Assembly: GCF_002705925.1 (NCBI RefSeq)
Contig: NZ_NKRE01000001.1
Span: forward strand, 4,230,604 to 4,294,603
Source of the DNA: Mycobacterium ostraviense
GTDB taxonomy: Bacteria; Actinomycetota; Actinomycetes; Mycobacteriales; Mycobacteriaceae
Reading direction: 5' to 3'
Length of the DNA: 64,000 bases
Part shown: positions 26,798-35,829 of the stretch, one piece after another
Layout of the letters: every line of letters starts with the position of its first letter
How positions within the stretch are numbered: position 1 is the stretch's first letter
Position numbers and translations under genes: made by a program
The notes under the pieces: generated by a model
What the model was told of the DNA's origin: nothing
The model's input: the letters and a program-made list of their open reading frames with translations, nothing else
The model's database searches: none

Positions 26798-27703
26798 ATG
26801 TCTGAACCCCACTGGATCGACGTCCCGGGAGCCGGCGGTGATCTCAAGGCCTTGACCTGGGGTCCGGCCGACGCCCCGATCGCCTTGTGCCTGCATGGCT
26901 TTCCCGACACCCCGTACGGCTGGCGCAAGGTCGCTCCTCGGCTGGCGAAGTCGGGATGGCGGGTTGTCGCACCCTTCATGCGGGGGTATGCGCCATCGGC
27001 GATTCCGGCCGACGGCTGTTATCACGTCGGGGCGCTGATGCACGACGCGCTGCGGGTGCGCGTGGCCGCCGGCGGGACCGACGACGACGTGGTGATCGGT
27101 CACGACTGGGGCGCGATCGCCGCCACCGGTCTGGCCGCGATGCCCGACAGCCCGTTCGCCCGGGCAGTCATCATGTCGGTGCCGCCCCCGGCGGCATTCC
27201 GCCCGCTGGGCCGGGTGCCCGACCGCGGGCGGCTGGCCCGCGAGCTACCGCATCAGCTGTTGCGCAGCTGGTACATCGTCTATTTCCAGTTGCCCTGGCT
27301 GCCCGAGCGGTCCGCGACGTGGCTGCCGCCGCTGTTGTGGCGCCGGTGGTCGCCGGGTTATCACGCCGAGGAGGACCTGCGCCACGTCGACGCTGCGATC
27401 GGCACACCGGAGAGCTGGCGCGCGGCGCTGGGCCCTTACCGGGCCACCATCCGTAACACCCGGCCGCCGGCCGCTTACGCCGAGTTGAACCGATGGTGGA
27501 CCGAGCCGCCACGGATGCCGAGCCTGTATCTGCATGGTCGCGACGACGGTTGTGCCACACCGGCTTTCGCGCATTGGACGGAGAAGGTGCTGCCCGCCGG
27601 CAGCGATGTGGCGATCGTCGACCACGCCGGGCATTTCCTGCAATTGGAACAACCGGAGAAGGTGGCCGAGCTGATCCTGACGTTCGTCGGCACACCCGGC
27701 TGA
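26798..27703 (+). CDS. ephC: Epoxide hydrolase-like alpha/beta hydrolase (EphC-like)
   Basis: 301 residues from ATG 26798, with AGGAAG 7 nt upstream. The oxyanion motif HGFPDTPYGW and nucleophile elbow VIGHDWGAIAA carry Asp as nucleophile, the hallmark of epoxide hydrolases and dehalogenases rather than serine esterases. Acid Asp in LHGRDDGCATP and His in VDHAGHFLQLEQPE. Position fits Rv1124. The lid region (residues 130-215) is rich in Trp and Tyr. It probably opens epoxides to diols in the cytosol. Confidence 0.88.
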   Translation: MSEPHWIDVPGAGGDLKALTWGPADAPIALCLHGFPDTPYGWRKVAPRLAKSGWRVVAPFMRGYAPSAIPADGCYHVGALMHDALRVRVAAGGTDDDVVIGHDWGAIAATGLAAMPDSPFARAVIMSVPPPAAFRPLGRVPDRGRLARELPHQLLRSWYIVYFQLPWLPERSATWLPPLLWRRWSPGYHAEEDLRHVDAAIGTPESWRAALGPYRATIRNTRPPAAYAELNRWWTEPPRMPSLYLHGRDDGCATPAFAHWTEKVLPAGSDVAIVDHAGHFLQLEQPEKVAELILTFVGTPG

Positions 27704-27707
27704 GGCT

Positions 27708-28952
27708 GTGGCGGCACACCGGATGGCCGCCGTCGACGCGCAGTTCTACTGGATGTCGGCCAAGATTCCCAATGACCAGTTCCTGCTGTACGCCTTCGAC
27801 GGTGAAGCGGTGGCCGTCCAGCGGGCCGTTGCGCAGCTCCTGGACCGGGCCCGCGCCTGTCCGGACCTGCGGATGCGGGTCCACGACGGGTCTGCCCTGA
27901 CCTACCCGCAGTGGGTTGCCGCGAGTGTCGAGCCCGAGCAGGTGATCCGCCGCCAGCTGACCGACGACAGCTGGCATGGCTGTCTGGCGGCCGTCGCCAG
28001 GCTGGCCGACGAGCAGCTCGATGTTCGCCGGATGCCTTGGCGGGTCCATGTATTCACTCCCGTGACCGAGATTCCGGGGGTCAGCGGCGTGGGCACCGTT
28101 GCGGTCGTGCAAGTCACGCATGCGCTCGGCGACGGCGCGCGCGCTTCGGCGATGGCGGCCTGGCTGTTCGGGCGGGCGGCCCCGGTGGCGCCGGTCGCCG
28201 GGCCGCGGCGGGGTGTCCTGCCCTGGCGCGCCGCCGCAGCGGCCCGCGCGCACCGCCACCTGGTTCGCGACACCAGGTCCGGGCGGTTGGCGCCGGGTGC
28301 CGGTTCGCGGCCGCTACTGCCCACCAACGCTCGGCCCGAGGGTGTGCGAGCGGTGCGCACCCTGGTGCGGCAGCGCTCGCAATTACCCGGTCCCACAGTG
28401 ACTGTCGCGGTGCTGACCGCCGTGTCCGCGGCGCTGTCCCGGCTGCTCGGCGGGACAGCCGAATCGCTGGCAGCAGAAGTGCCGATGGCTAAACCGGGTG
28501 TGCCGCAAGCGCATAACCATTTCGGCAACGTCGCCGTGGGCCTGTATCCGGCGTTCGGTCGCGCCGAGCGGGTTGGGCGGATAGCCGCCGATTTGGCCAA
28601 TGCCCGCCGGCGCATGCAACATCCCGCCGTACGGGCGGCCGACCTGGCCTTCGCTACCGTCCCGGCAACGTTATTGCGATGGGGGGTAAGCCAATTCGAT
28701 GCCGATGCGCGCCCGGCGCGAGTGGCCAGCAACACCGTCGTGTCCAGTGTGCACCGCGGAACCGCTGATCTCCGTTTCGGTGACGCACCGGTGGTACTGA
28801 CTGCCGGCTATCCGGCACTGTCACCGGCGATGGGGTTGACTCACGGGGTGCACGGTATCGGCGACACGATTGCGATCAGTGTCCATGCGGCCGCCTCGGC
28901 GATATCCGACATCGACGCCTATGTGGAATTGCTTGACGCCGCCCTGGAATGA
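27708..28952 (+). CDS. WS/DGAT-like acyltransferase-fold protein (Rv1125-like)
   Basis: 414 residues from GTG 27708 (ATG 27723 is also possible). The condensation-type active-site motif HxxxDG appears as HALGDGARASAMAAW near residue 140. The C-terminal half has NHFGNVAVGLYPAF and the DUF1298-like segment SNTVVSSVHRG. Family members with this motif transfer acyl groups from CoA to alcohols, but this Rv1125 branch is uncharacterised and shorter than typical Tgs enzymes. Four bases after ephC, so co-transcribed. Confidence 0.8.
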   Translation: MAAHRMAAVDAQFYWMSAKIPNDQFLLYAFDGEAVAVQRAVAQLLDRARACPDLRMRVHDGSALTYPQWVAASVEPEQVIRRQLTDDSWHGCLAAVARLADEQLDVRRMPWRVHVFTPVTEIPGVSGVGTVAVVQVTHALGDGARASAMAAWLFGRAAPVAPVAGPRRGVLPWRAAAAARAHRHLVRDTRSGRLAPGAGSRPLLPTNARPEGVRAVRTLVRQRSQLPGPTVTVAVLTAVSAALSRLLGGTAESLAAEVPMAKPGVPQAHNHFGNVAVGLYPAFGRAERVGRIAADLANARRRMQHPAVRAADLAFATVPATLLRWGVSQFDADARPARVASNTVVSSVHRGTADLRFGDAPVVLTAGYPALSPAMGLTHGVHGIGDTIAISVHAAASAISDIDAYVELLDAALE

Positions 28953-28956
28953 ATTG

Positions 28957-29604
28957 TTATCGGGCATCGCCAGTTCTGGCCGCTTCTTCGCGGGTCAGGC
29001 CCACTGCCTGGATCAGCTCCTCATGCAGTTCGAACCAGACGGTGTGGTAGGAGTCGATGAGCGGCCTGGTGAGCCAGGCGATATCGCCGCACTTGGCTTT
29101 GTCAAGTGCGGCAGTGAGTTTTGCCGAGTAGTGGCCCAGCCGCGGCAGCTCTGCCGCTGCCGCCGCGATGATGGGTTGCACACGCTGGTGCACGCCGTCG
29201 AGGCGGGCCAATACCGCGGCGTCGTAGCCGGCGTCGTCGTGGCCGTTGGGCTGGCCGCCCTTGAGTTGCCAATCCGTAACCACAACTTTGAAATCGGTGT
29301 TGACGCTACGGAAGTCGTTGTAGGCGGCGGCCATTGCCGCCGGGTCGATGCGGGTGCGCTCCTCGGCGAGCAATCCATTGAGCCGGGTGCGGCCTTCGGG
29401 GCTGAGCCGTAACGTCGCGCCGTCGACCAACAGGCCCGACGCGGTGAGCTGATCGACGATTTCGGTGATCGCGTGGTGGTCTTCACCCAGGGTCGTGGCC
29501 AGGTCGGCTGAACTCACCCGGCCCTTCAGGCGGACGGCTTGTAACACTTTGACGTGCATTCCCGGTGCTGTGGGGTTGACTTGGCTTGGGGTTTCGTTGT
29601 CCAT
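28957..29604 (-). CDS. Winged-helix (MarR-like) protein, Rv1126c-like
   Basis: 215 residues. Residues 15-75 form a winged helix (MHVKVLQAVRLKGRVSSADL, HHAITEIVDQLTASGLLVDG, LRLSPEGRTRLNGLLAEE). The rest is helical (AAAYNDFRSVNTDFKVVVTD, HDDAGYDAAVLARLDGVHQR). In M. tuberculosis it lies directly after ppdK; here an IS remnant and a membrane gene fragment separate them. Likely a regulator linked to the PPDK-like protein; this rests only on neighbourhood. Confidence 0.8.
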   Translation of the reverse strand: MDNETPSQVNPTAPGMHVKVLQAVRLKGRVSSADLATTLGEDHHAITEIVDQLTASGLLVDGATLRLSPEGRTRLNGLLAEERTRIDPAAMAAAYNDFRSVNTDFKVVVTDWQLKGGQPNGHDDAGYDAAVLARLDGVHQRVQPIIAAAAAELPRLGHYSAKLTAALDKAKCGDIAWLTRPLIDSYHTVWFELHEELIQAVGLTREEAARTGDAR

Positions 29605-29631
29605 GTCGCAGGGTCTCGTCGTTGTCGGGGA

Positions 29632-29947
29632 TTAGCCCAGCTCCGCGGGTCTGTTTCCGGACTGCGCTGATTCGCTTAACCTCGCATCGTTTTCGCAGGC
29701 CGGCAAGAATGCGAATAACACCTGTCCGCCAAAATACAGGATCCAGTTGGCGGCATACAGGTCGAATATCGGAACGTTGCGATCCTGCCCGGGTGCCAGC
29801 CACGTGCTGAACAGGTACAAGTCCGATAGCGGGAGAAGCAGCCCGCCGATCAGTACGGGCAACGCTGGCAGGCTGAGTCGGTTGGCCCAGAAATACCAAA
29901 TACTGAAGCTGATCATCAGGGTGTAGATGACGAGGTTGAAAAGGAAC
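29632..29947 (-). pseudogene. Small membrane protein, N-terminus removed by IS insertion
   Basis: An ATG frame of 94 residues (29632-29916) has three hydrophobic segments (SIWYFWANRLSLPALPVLIG, ANWILYFGGQVLFAFLP). The frame is open further upstream as FLFNLVIYTLM up to the IS junction near 29948, so the natural start has been cut off. No family is recognised. Confidence 0.5.
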
Positions 29948-30310
29948 GTTCTACTGACGTTCCCGTGGGTGGGGTTTCATGCTGCGCGCCCGGGTAGTGG
30001 TGGACAAAGGTCGCCACGGGTCAACAATGCCATGGCTATCAGCGCGTCCGGGCTGTGGAATCCATAGGCGCGCTTGGTCAATGCCCGCAGGTGAGTGTTG
30101 GTGGCCTCGGATCGGGCGTTCGACAGCCCGTGGTCGAGGGTGTTGCAGATCAGGTCGCGGTGGCGGCGGATGCTGCGGGCGAGCGTGACGAACTCCGGGA
30201 TGCGCGAGTGCGACGCCCACGACAGCCACCCGGCCAACAGCTGCCGCCCGTAGTTGCCTTTGACCCGAAATACAGAAAGCATTTCGTCCGGGGCGACCAT
30301 GATAGCTTGG
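29948..30310 (-). mobile_element. ISL3 family insertion sequence remnant with transposase C-terminus
   Basis: The frame 29977-30300 encodes about 107 residues ending the DDE transposase of ISL3 elements: GLSNARSEATNTHLRALTKR then AYGFHSPDALIAMALLTRG. The terminal sequence at 29948 (GTTCTACTGACGTTCCCG on the plus strand) looks like an ISL3 terminal inverted repeat. The other end is absent; similarity fades near 30310, 85 bp before the ppdK stop. Only about a quarter of the element remains, so it is not mobile. Confidence 0.8.
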
Positions 30311-30393
30311 GCGGATCGTGTTGCCCAGTGGGGACAGGTGGGAGCGGTCGGAAATTCTTCCGGGTGCGCGCAGAGATTTTGACGAAACCGGTA

Positions 30394-32019
30394 TCAAGCA
30401 GTCGATGCCCGGAGCGCATGCAACATGGTGATCAGTGGCGCGTCGGACACCACATCGGTATGTCCGGCGCTCATGGCAGCCCGCGTGGCGGCCTCGGAAT
30501 GATCCTCGAGCCTGGGGTAGTCGCCGGTGGCATGGGCGCGCAGCGGGCTGATGCGCAACGCGATGTCGGTGAGTTCCCGCAGCTCGGGCGTGTCGTTCTC
30601 GGACCACGCGGACAGAGGCAGGCCGCCGGCGCGCACCTCGCCCTGATGTCCGTCGACGGTGATCTGCTTGCCGGCCAGGGTCGCGGCTACGCCGTGGCCG
30701 CAGCCGACCACGGCAACCCGGCCGAGCTCGCGGCTGACCACCGCCGCGTGGCTGGCCGCACCGCCCACCTCGGTGACAATGCCCTGTGCGGCCAGCATGC
30801 CCAGGACGTCTTCGGGCCTGGTGTGGTCGCGCACCAGGATGACCGGCTCGCCCCGCTCGGCCGCGTCCAGCGCCGCGTCCACGTCGGTGTAGGCGATTCC
30901 GGTGGCCACACCCGGACAGGCGGGCAGGCCTTTGGCCAAAAGAGTTGCGGCCAAACGTGTTTCGGGCTGCAGCGCCGGCCGCAACAGGGCTTCCACATGG
31001 GCGGGGGCTATTCGGCGCAGTGTCTGGGCGTCGTCGATGAGACCTTCGTGTCGCAGTTGCAGAGCCAGCCGCACCGCGGCCTGCGCCGACCGCTCGGCAG
31101 ACCGTGTCTGCAACAGCCACAGCTTGCCGTTTTCGACGGTGAACTCGATTTCCGGGACGTCTGAGGTCAGTCGCTCCAGACAACGGGCGGCCGCCATCAG
31201 CTCGTCATAGACAGCCGGTAGCTGTTCGCGCAGCGCGGCGATCGGTTCGACGTCGACCAATCCCGAGACCACGTCGTCGCCCTGACCCCCGGGCAGCCAG
31301 TCGCCGAACGGTTCGTTGGCGCCGGTGATGGGGTTGCGGGAGGACAGCACGCCGGCGCCCGAGTCGGCCGCCTGGTTGCCGAACACCATCGCCTGCACGA
31401 CCACCGCGGTACCACCCTGGTCATCTCGGCCGTAGTGCTCGCGGTAGGCCTTGGCCCGCGGCGAATTCCAGGAAGCGAAGACGGCCCCGATGCCGGCGCG
31501 CAACTGCTCGTATGGATCCTCCGCGGGGTCGCGGCCCGTCACTCGCCGATACATCCGGATGAACCGCCGGCGCGTATCAGCGGCGAAATCAGCGGTGGCG
31601 GCTGCGGCCAGGGCCTGCTCGACGCCGTCGTTGAGGCCCAGGTCCAGGATCGTGTCCATCATCCCGGGCATCGACTGGGTGGCCCCCGAGCGCACGCTGA
31701 CCAACAACGGACGCGGCCCGCGGCCGAACGTGCGCGAGGTCTGGGCCTCCAGCCAGCGCATCCGCTCCTGCACATCGTCCCAAATCGCGTCCATGGTCGG
31801 CTCGGGGTCGGTAAGGTACCGCACGCCCACCTCGGTGGTGATGCAGAACGCGGGCGGTACCGGCAATGTGTGGCGGCGCATCACGTCGATGCCGTGGCCC
31901 TTGTTGCCCAGAACCTCGCGGGAATGATCCGCCTGCCCGTCCAGCACGACCACCGGGTTTTTGCGGATGCCTTCGAGGGGATCGTCGAGGGGATCACCGC
32001 CTCGTGGGATACGAGCCAT
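30394..32019 (-). CDS. ppdK: Truncated-type pyruvate phosphate dikinase (PpdK-like)
   Basis: 541 residues. The ATP-grasp half has RPLLVSVRSGATQSMPGMMD and SSRNPITGANEPFGDWLPGG. The swivelling phosphohistidine domain follows, with the catalytic His in GGAASHAAVVSRELG. The PEP/pyruvate-binding TIM barrel of full PPDK (about 870 residues) is absent, as in Rv1127c, so this branch may pass phosphate to something else or need a partner. The extra C-terminal tail (SDAPLITMLHALRASTA) abuts the IS remnant. Confidence 0.9.
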   Translation of the reverse strand: MARIPRGGDPLDDPLEGIRKNPVVVLDGQADHSREVLGNKGHGIDVMRRHTLPVPPAFCITTEVGVRYLTDPEPTMDAIWDDVQERMRWLEAQTSRTFGRGPRPLLVSVRSGATQSMPGMMDTILDLGLNDGVEQALAAAATADFAADTRRRFIRMYRRVTGRDPAEDPYEQLRAGIGAVFASWNSPRAKAYREHYGRDDQGGTAVVVQAMVFGNQAADSGAGVLSSRNPITGANEPFGDWLPGGQGDDVVSGLVDVEPIAALREQLPAVYDELMAAARCLERLTSDVPEIEFTVENGKLWLLQTRSAERSAQAAVRLALQLRHEGLIDDAQTLRRIAPAHVEALLRPALQPETRLAATLLAKGLPACPGVATGIAYTDVDAALDAAERGEPVILVRDHTRPEDVLGMLAAQGIVTEVGGAASHAAVVSRELGRVAVVGCGHGVAATLAGKQITVDGHQGEVRAGGLPLSAWSENDTPELRELTDIALRISPLRAHATGDYPRLEDHSEAATRAAMSAGHTDVVSDAPLITMLHALRASTA

Positions 32020-32162
32020 TGATGCACCCCCTCGTGGTCGGGCAAGCCTGAAGCGGTTGCGGGCAAACGTCGGAACGTCCGCAATGTTTCCACACCGATC
32101 ACCGGAACCGGCGGCTCGCCGCTGCTGCCGGGAGCCGGGCCGGATGATCTAGTTTTGACGGT

Positions 32163-32672
32163 ATGACTGCATATGACGCCGGGGTGCTGATCCTGCGGCT
32201 GGTGCTGGGCCTGACTCTGGCCGCGCATGGCTTGAACAAGTTCTTCGGCGGCGGCCGGATACCGGGCACCGCACGCTGGTTCGAGAGCATCGGCATGAAG
32301 CCCGGGAGGTTTCACGCGACGGTGGCCGCCAGCACCGAGACTGCCGCCGGACTGGGGTTGGCCGCAGGTCTGCTCACACCCATCCCGGCGGCGGGTTTCG
32401 TCTCGCTCATGCTGGTCGCCGCATGGACCGTGCATCGGCCCAACGGCTTCTTCATCGTCAAGGAGGGTTGGGAATACAACCTGGTGCTGGCGGTCAGTGC
32501 CGTCGTCGTCGCCACACTTGGCGCCGGAAAGTTCAGCCTCGACCGGGTGATCTTCGGAAAGAATTGGTTCGACGGGTGGGCCGGCCTGTTGATCTCACTC
32601 GGACTCGGCCTCGCCGGCGCCATCGGGCAGTTGCTGATCTTCTACCGGCCGCCGGTCAAACACACCGGGTAG
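32163..32672 (+). CDS. DoxX family membrane protein
   Basis: 169 residues with four transmembrane helices (ILRLVLGLTLAAHGLNKFF, ETAAGLGLAAGLLTPIPAAG, LVLAVSAVVVATLGAG, GLLISLGLGLAGAIGQLLIF). The N-terminal RLVLGLTLAAHGLNKFFGGG is the DoxX signature. Members sit with thiol or oxidative-stress systems or as quinol oxidase subunits; no such partner lies next to it. Divergent from ppdK with a 143-bp gap. Confidence 0.9.
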   Translation: MTAYDAGVLILRLVLGLTLAAHGLNKFFGGGRIPGTARWFESIGMKPGRFHATVAASTETAAGLGLAAGLLTPIPAAGFVSLMLVAAWTVHRPNGFFIVKEGWEYNLVLAVSAVVVATLGAGKFSLDRVIFGKNWFDGWAGLLISLGLGLAGAIGQLLIFYRPPVKHTG

Positions 32673-32700
32673 CGGCACGCGACCGGGCGTCCGCCGGTTA

Positions 32701-34368
32701 TCACTGGCCGTTGTTGCCGTCCTGCCCGAGCAGCTGACCGCCGGCGCCGCCGGCGCCGGCCTTGCCGGGTGACACGCCGATTCCGGCGTTGCCGCCGTTG
32801 CCGCCGTCGCCGATCAGCCATGCGCTGCCGCCCGCACCGCCGTTACCGCCGGTGCCGGTAGCCGACCCGCTGTCCCCGCCGGCGCCGCCGTCACCGCCGT
32901 TGCCGATCAGTCCGGCCTTGCCGCCGACTCCGCCGTTTCCGCCGAGACCGCCGAATCTGCTGGTGCCGCCGGCACCGCCGACGCCACCGTTGCCATAGAG
33001 CAGGCCGGCGTTGCCGCCGGCTCCGCCGGGCGCGCCGATGCCGGACTGGCTGACACCGGCAGCGCCGCCGGCACCGCCGTTGCCGCCGAGGATGCCGGCG
33101 TTGCCGCCGGCGCCGCCGGACCCGGCGACGTTGGCGCCGAACCCGCCGGTACCGCCGCCGCCGCCGGCGCCGAACACCCCGCCTGCTCCGCCGGCCCCGC
33201 CGGCGCCGCCGAACCCGCCGGCGCCGGCGGCGGCGCCGCCGGTGCCGCCGAGGCCACCGGCGCCGAACACGCCGCCTGCTCCGCCGACCCCACCGAACCC
33301 GCCCGACCCGCCGACGGCGTTGCTGGCCCCGCCGGTGCCGCCCACCCCGCCGGCGGCACCGAACCCGCCGGCTCCGCCCGCTCCGCCGGCGCCCCCGGCG
33401 ACGGCGCCGAAACCGCCGGTGCCGCCGCCACCGCCGGGAGCGAACAGGCCACCGGTGCCGCCGATGCCGCCGTCCCCGCCGGCACCGGCGATGGGGTTGC
33501 CGGTCCCGCCGGCGCCGCCGAACCCGCCGGCGCCGAACAGCCCGCCGGTCCCGCCGGCCCCGCCCGGCCCGCCGATGACGCCGGTCCCGCCGGCGCCGCC
33601 GACTCCGCCGGCCGCGAATAGCCCGCCCATCCCGCCGGGTCCGCCGGCCCCGCCTTTGCCGGCGCCGAACCCTCCGAGTCCGCCGGCCCCGCCGGTGGCG
33701 AACAGCCCGCCGGCTCCGCCGGACCCGCCGTCCCCACCGGTGGCGCCGAACCCGCCGGCTCCACCGGCGCCGCCGGGACCGAACAGCAGCCCGCCGGTCC
33801 CGCCGTTTCCGCCGGTTCCGCCAACCGCCGCCGCTGAGCCGCCGGTCCCGCCGGCACCGCCGATCCCGAACAATCCCGCTGGCCCACCGTTACCGCCCGG
33901 CATACCGGGTGCGCCCGACCCGCCGGCCCCGCCGTTGCCGATCAAGATCCCGCCGGCCCCGCCGTCGGCGCCGGTCCCCGGGGCGGCGTTGGCGCCGTTG
34001 CCGATGAGCGGGCGCCCCAATAGCGTCTGGGTGGGGGCATTCAGCGCGTTGAGCAGATCCTGCACCGCGATCTGCAGGGGCGACACGTTGGCGGCTTCGG
34101 CGGACACATACTGTCCGGCCGCCGCGGTCAGGGCCTGCACGAACTGCTGATGAAACGCCGCCGCATCGGCACTTAGGACCTGATATGCCTGCCCGTGCGC
34201 CTCGAACAGCGCCGCGATGGCCGCGGACACCTCATCGGCGCCGGCGGCCAGCAGCGCCGTCGTCGGCGTGGCCGCTGCGGCAGTGGCCGCGTCGATCGTC
34301 GAGCCGATACTTATCAAATCCGCGGCCGCCGCGGTCAGCGCCTGCGGCGTCGCGATCACAAACAACAT
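32701..34368 (-). CDS. PE_PGRS family protein
   Basis: 555 residues. The PE domain (residues 1-95) opens MLFVIATPQALTAAAADLIS and includes TPTTALLAAGADEVSAAIAA and YVSAE, an example of the YxxxD/E type VII export signal. Residues about 125-535 are Gly-Gly-Ala/Gly-Gly-Asn triplet repeats, with repeating fourfold blocks such as GGAGGxFGAGG. The tail GKAGAGGAGGQLLGQDGNN closes it. Exported by ESX-5 in relatives, calcium-binding proposed. The proline-rich antisense frame at 33011-34150 is an artefact of the repeats. No lesion seen, but the repeat makes assembly uncertain. Confidence 0.93.
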   Translation of the reverse strand: MLFVIATPQALTAAAADLISIGSTIDAATAAAATPTTALLAAGADEVSAAIAALFEAHGQAYQVLSADAAAFHQQFVQALTAAAGQYVSAEAANVSPLQIAVQDLLNALNAPTQTLLGRPLIGNGANAAPGTGADGGAGGILIGNGGAGGSGAPGMPGGNGGPAGLFGIGGAGGTGGSAAAVGGTGGNGGTGGLLFGPGGAGGAGGFGATGGDGGSGGAGGLFATGGAGGLGGFGAGKGGAGGPGGMGGLFAAGGVGGAGGTGVIGGPGGAGGTGGLFGAGGFGGAGGTGNPIAGAGGDGGIGGTGGLFAPGGGGGTGGFGAVAGGAGGAGGAGGFGAAGGVGGTGGASNAVGGSGGFGGVGGAGGVFGAGGLGGTGGAAAGAGGFGGAGGAGGAGGVFGAGGGGGTGGFGANVAGSGGAGGNAGILGGNGGAGGAAGVSQSGIGAPGGAGGNAGLLYGNGGVGGAGGTSRFGGLGGNGGVGGKAGLIGNGGDGGAGGDSGSATGTGGNGGAGGSAWLIGDGGNGGNAGIGVSPGKAGAGGAGGQLLGQDGNNGQ

Positions 34369-34651
34369 TCGGCCACCTCGTGATTCGTCATGACCCCGAT
34401 GAAGTCATGCCGACCAGCCGGCGCGTTGCCGACTTCCGACCGGTCGGCATGAGCGAATTCTATGGCGGTCTGCTGCGGACCATCCCACGGTTTGCCCGAT
34501 GTCTTGGATGTCTTGCGCGGATGATTTTCGGGCGTGCCGGTCGCCACCGATGAAGACGAGGGCTCCCCCGTCGGGCGGGTGCCGCGAACAACGCATCGCG
34601 GTCCCCGGCGCGACGAGTCCGGTTGATACCGGATCAATATAGGCTGTCGGG

Positions 34652-35437
34652 GTGGTTCCGCACTGGCGGGTAGGACCGCTGACGCTGCCGGTACATGGTG
34701 TGTTCGTCGGGCTGGGCGTGCTGGTGGCCACGGTCGTTTTCTTCGCAGAAGCCCGCCGCCGCGGTGCGGTGAATGACCAATCGCTGGTGGCGGTGACCGG
34801 AGCGCTGGTCGGTGGGGCAATTGGCATGCGGCTGTCCGGGTGGGCGGAACATATCGATGTCCGGCTCAACCCGACTTTGTTGCAGGCCTGGGAATTTGGG
34901 TCGCGCAGCATCCTGGGTGGCCTTGTAGGCGCCTACGTGGGCGTGCTGATCGTCAAGCGGATCGGCGGCTACCGCGGCAAGACCGGGGATCTGTTCGCCC
35001 CGGCGGTCGCGCTGGGAATGGCGGTCGGTCGCATCGGCTGTCACCTCACCGAAGCTCCCGGCCGCCCGACCGGCCTGCCGTGGGGTGTGCACGCCCCTGC
35101 CGCCACGCCGAAATGCCCGGGTTGCCTCACTGGCGCCGCGATGCATCCTTCGTTCCTCTACGAGATCGGTTTTCAGCTGGCCGCGTTCGCCGTTCTGCTG
35201 TGGCTGCGCAACCAGCTCACCCAACCGGGTGAGCTGTTCATCCTCTACGTCGCGGGCTACGCGGTGTTCCGGTTCTTCGTCGAGTTCGTCCGGGCCAACG
35301 AAACCGTGTGGCTGGGTTTGACACGGCCGCAATGGTTTTTGCTGCCCTCGGTTGTTCTCATCGCCATTCGGCTAGGCTACGGATACCGGCGTGGTCACTA
35401 TGATCCACTGCTGCAAAGGCAGGCACTGCCAGCATGA
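34652..35437 (+). CDS. Lgt-family membrane transferase, divergent paralog
   Basis: 261 residues from GTG 34652, with seven hydrophobic segments. The fold markers of prolipoprotein diacylglyceryl transferase are seen: MVPHWRVGPLTLPVHGVFVG, GMAVGRIGCHLTEAPGRP, HPSFLYEIGFQLAAF and FRFFVEFVRANE. Key residues of true Lgt are changed: the HGG motif His is replaced in SRSILGGLVGAYVG, and the GNFxNxE Asn is replaced in GRIGCHLTE. So it is probably not the housekeeping Lgt, but a relative moving a glycerol-lipid or similar group to another acceptor. First gene of a three-gene operon with a small membrane protein and a radical SAM protein (ATGA overlaps). Confidence 0.85.
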   Translation: MVPHWRVGPLTLPVHGVFVGLGVLVATVVFFAEARRRGAVNDQSLVAVTGALVGGAIGMRLSGWAEHIDVRLNPTLLQAWEFGSRSILGGLVGAYVGVLIVKRIGGYRGKTGDLFAPAVALGMAVGRIGCHLTEAPGRPTGLPWGVHAPAATPKCPGCLTGAAMHPSFLYEIGFQLAAFAVLLWLRNQLTQPGELFILYVAGYAVFRFFVEFVRANETVWLGLTRPQWFLLPSVVLIAIRLGYGYRRGHYDPLLQRQALPA

Positions 35438-35829
35438 CGAGCCCACCCCCGGGTTGGCCTCCGCCGGGCTATCCCTACGATCCGAACCAGCCCTACCCCG
35501 GCTGGCCTCCGCCGCCTCGCAGGTCCGGTGGGGAGATCTTCGGGGCGGTCGTGGTCGGCGTATTCCTTTATTTCGGAATCAATCTGGTGGTCGGGTTCAT
35601 GGTGGTCGCCGGCCTTGCCCAAGCCGTCTCGTCCGTCGCCGCGGTAGTGACGGGAGCTATTGTCCTGGCGCTGATCGCCTTTGGCGGCGGCGGCGTACTG
35701 GTCATGCTGCGAAACCCGTGGGCGAGGGGAATTGGAATGGGGTTGATGATCGGCTGGGCTATCACATCGATCGTCACGGTCGGCTTCTGCACCGGCTTGA
35801 ATCCGACGCTGTACGGATCTGCCGGATGA
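35434..35829 (+). CDS. Small proline-rich membrane protein, 131 aa
   Basis: ATG 35434 overlaps the Lgt-like stop; its own stop overlaps the radical SAM start. Residues 1-31 are Pro/Tyr/Gly-rich (PPPGWPPPGYPYDPNQPYPG), a cytoplasmic tail found on many actinobacterial membrane proteins. Three transmembrane helices follow (IFGAVVVGVFLYFGINLVVG, VVTGAIVLALIAFGGGGVLV, IGMGLMIGWAITSIVTVGF). No catalytic motif. Coupling to its neighbours implies a shared task; it may scaffold the other two at the membrane. Confidence 0.82.
   Translation: MTSPPPGWPPPGYPYDPNQPYPGWPPPPRRSGGEIFGAVVVGVFLYFGINLVVGFMVVAGLAQAVSSVAAVVTGAIVLALIAFGGGGVLVMLRNPWARGIGMGLMIGWAITSIVTVGFCTGLNPTLYGSAG

Noticed and set aside
33011..34150. 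Long plus-strand proline-rich frame opposite the PE_PGRS gene
   Set aside because: It is the complement of GGC/GCC triplet repeats; composition is only Pro, Ala and Asn, with no start signal, and the PE domain on the other strand is unmistakable.
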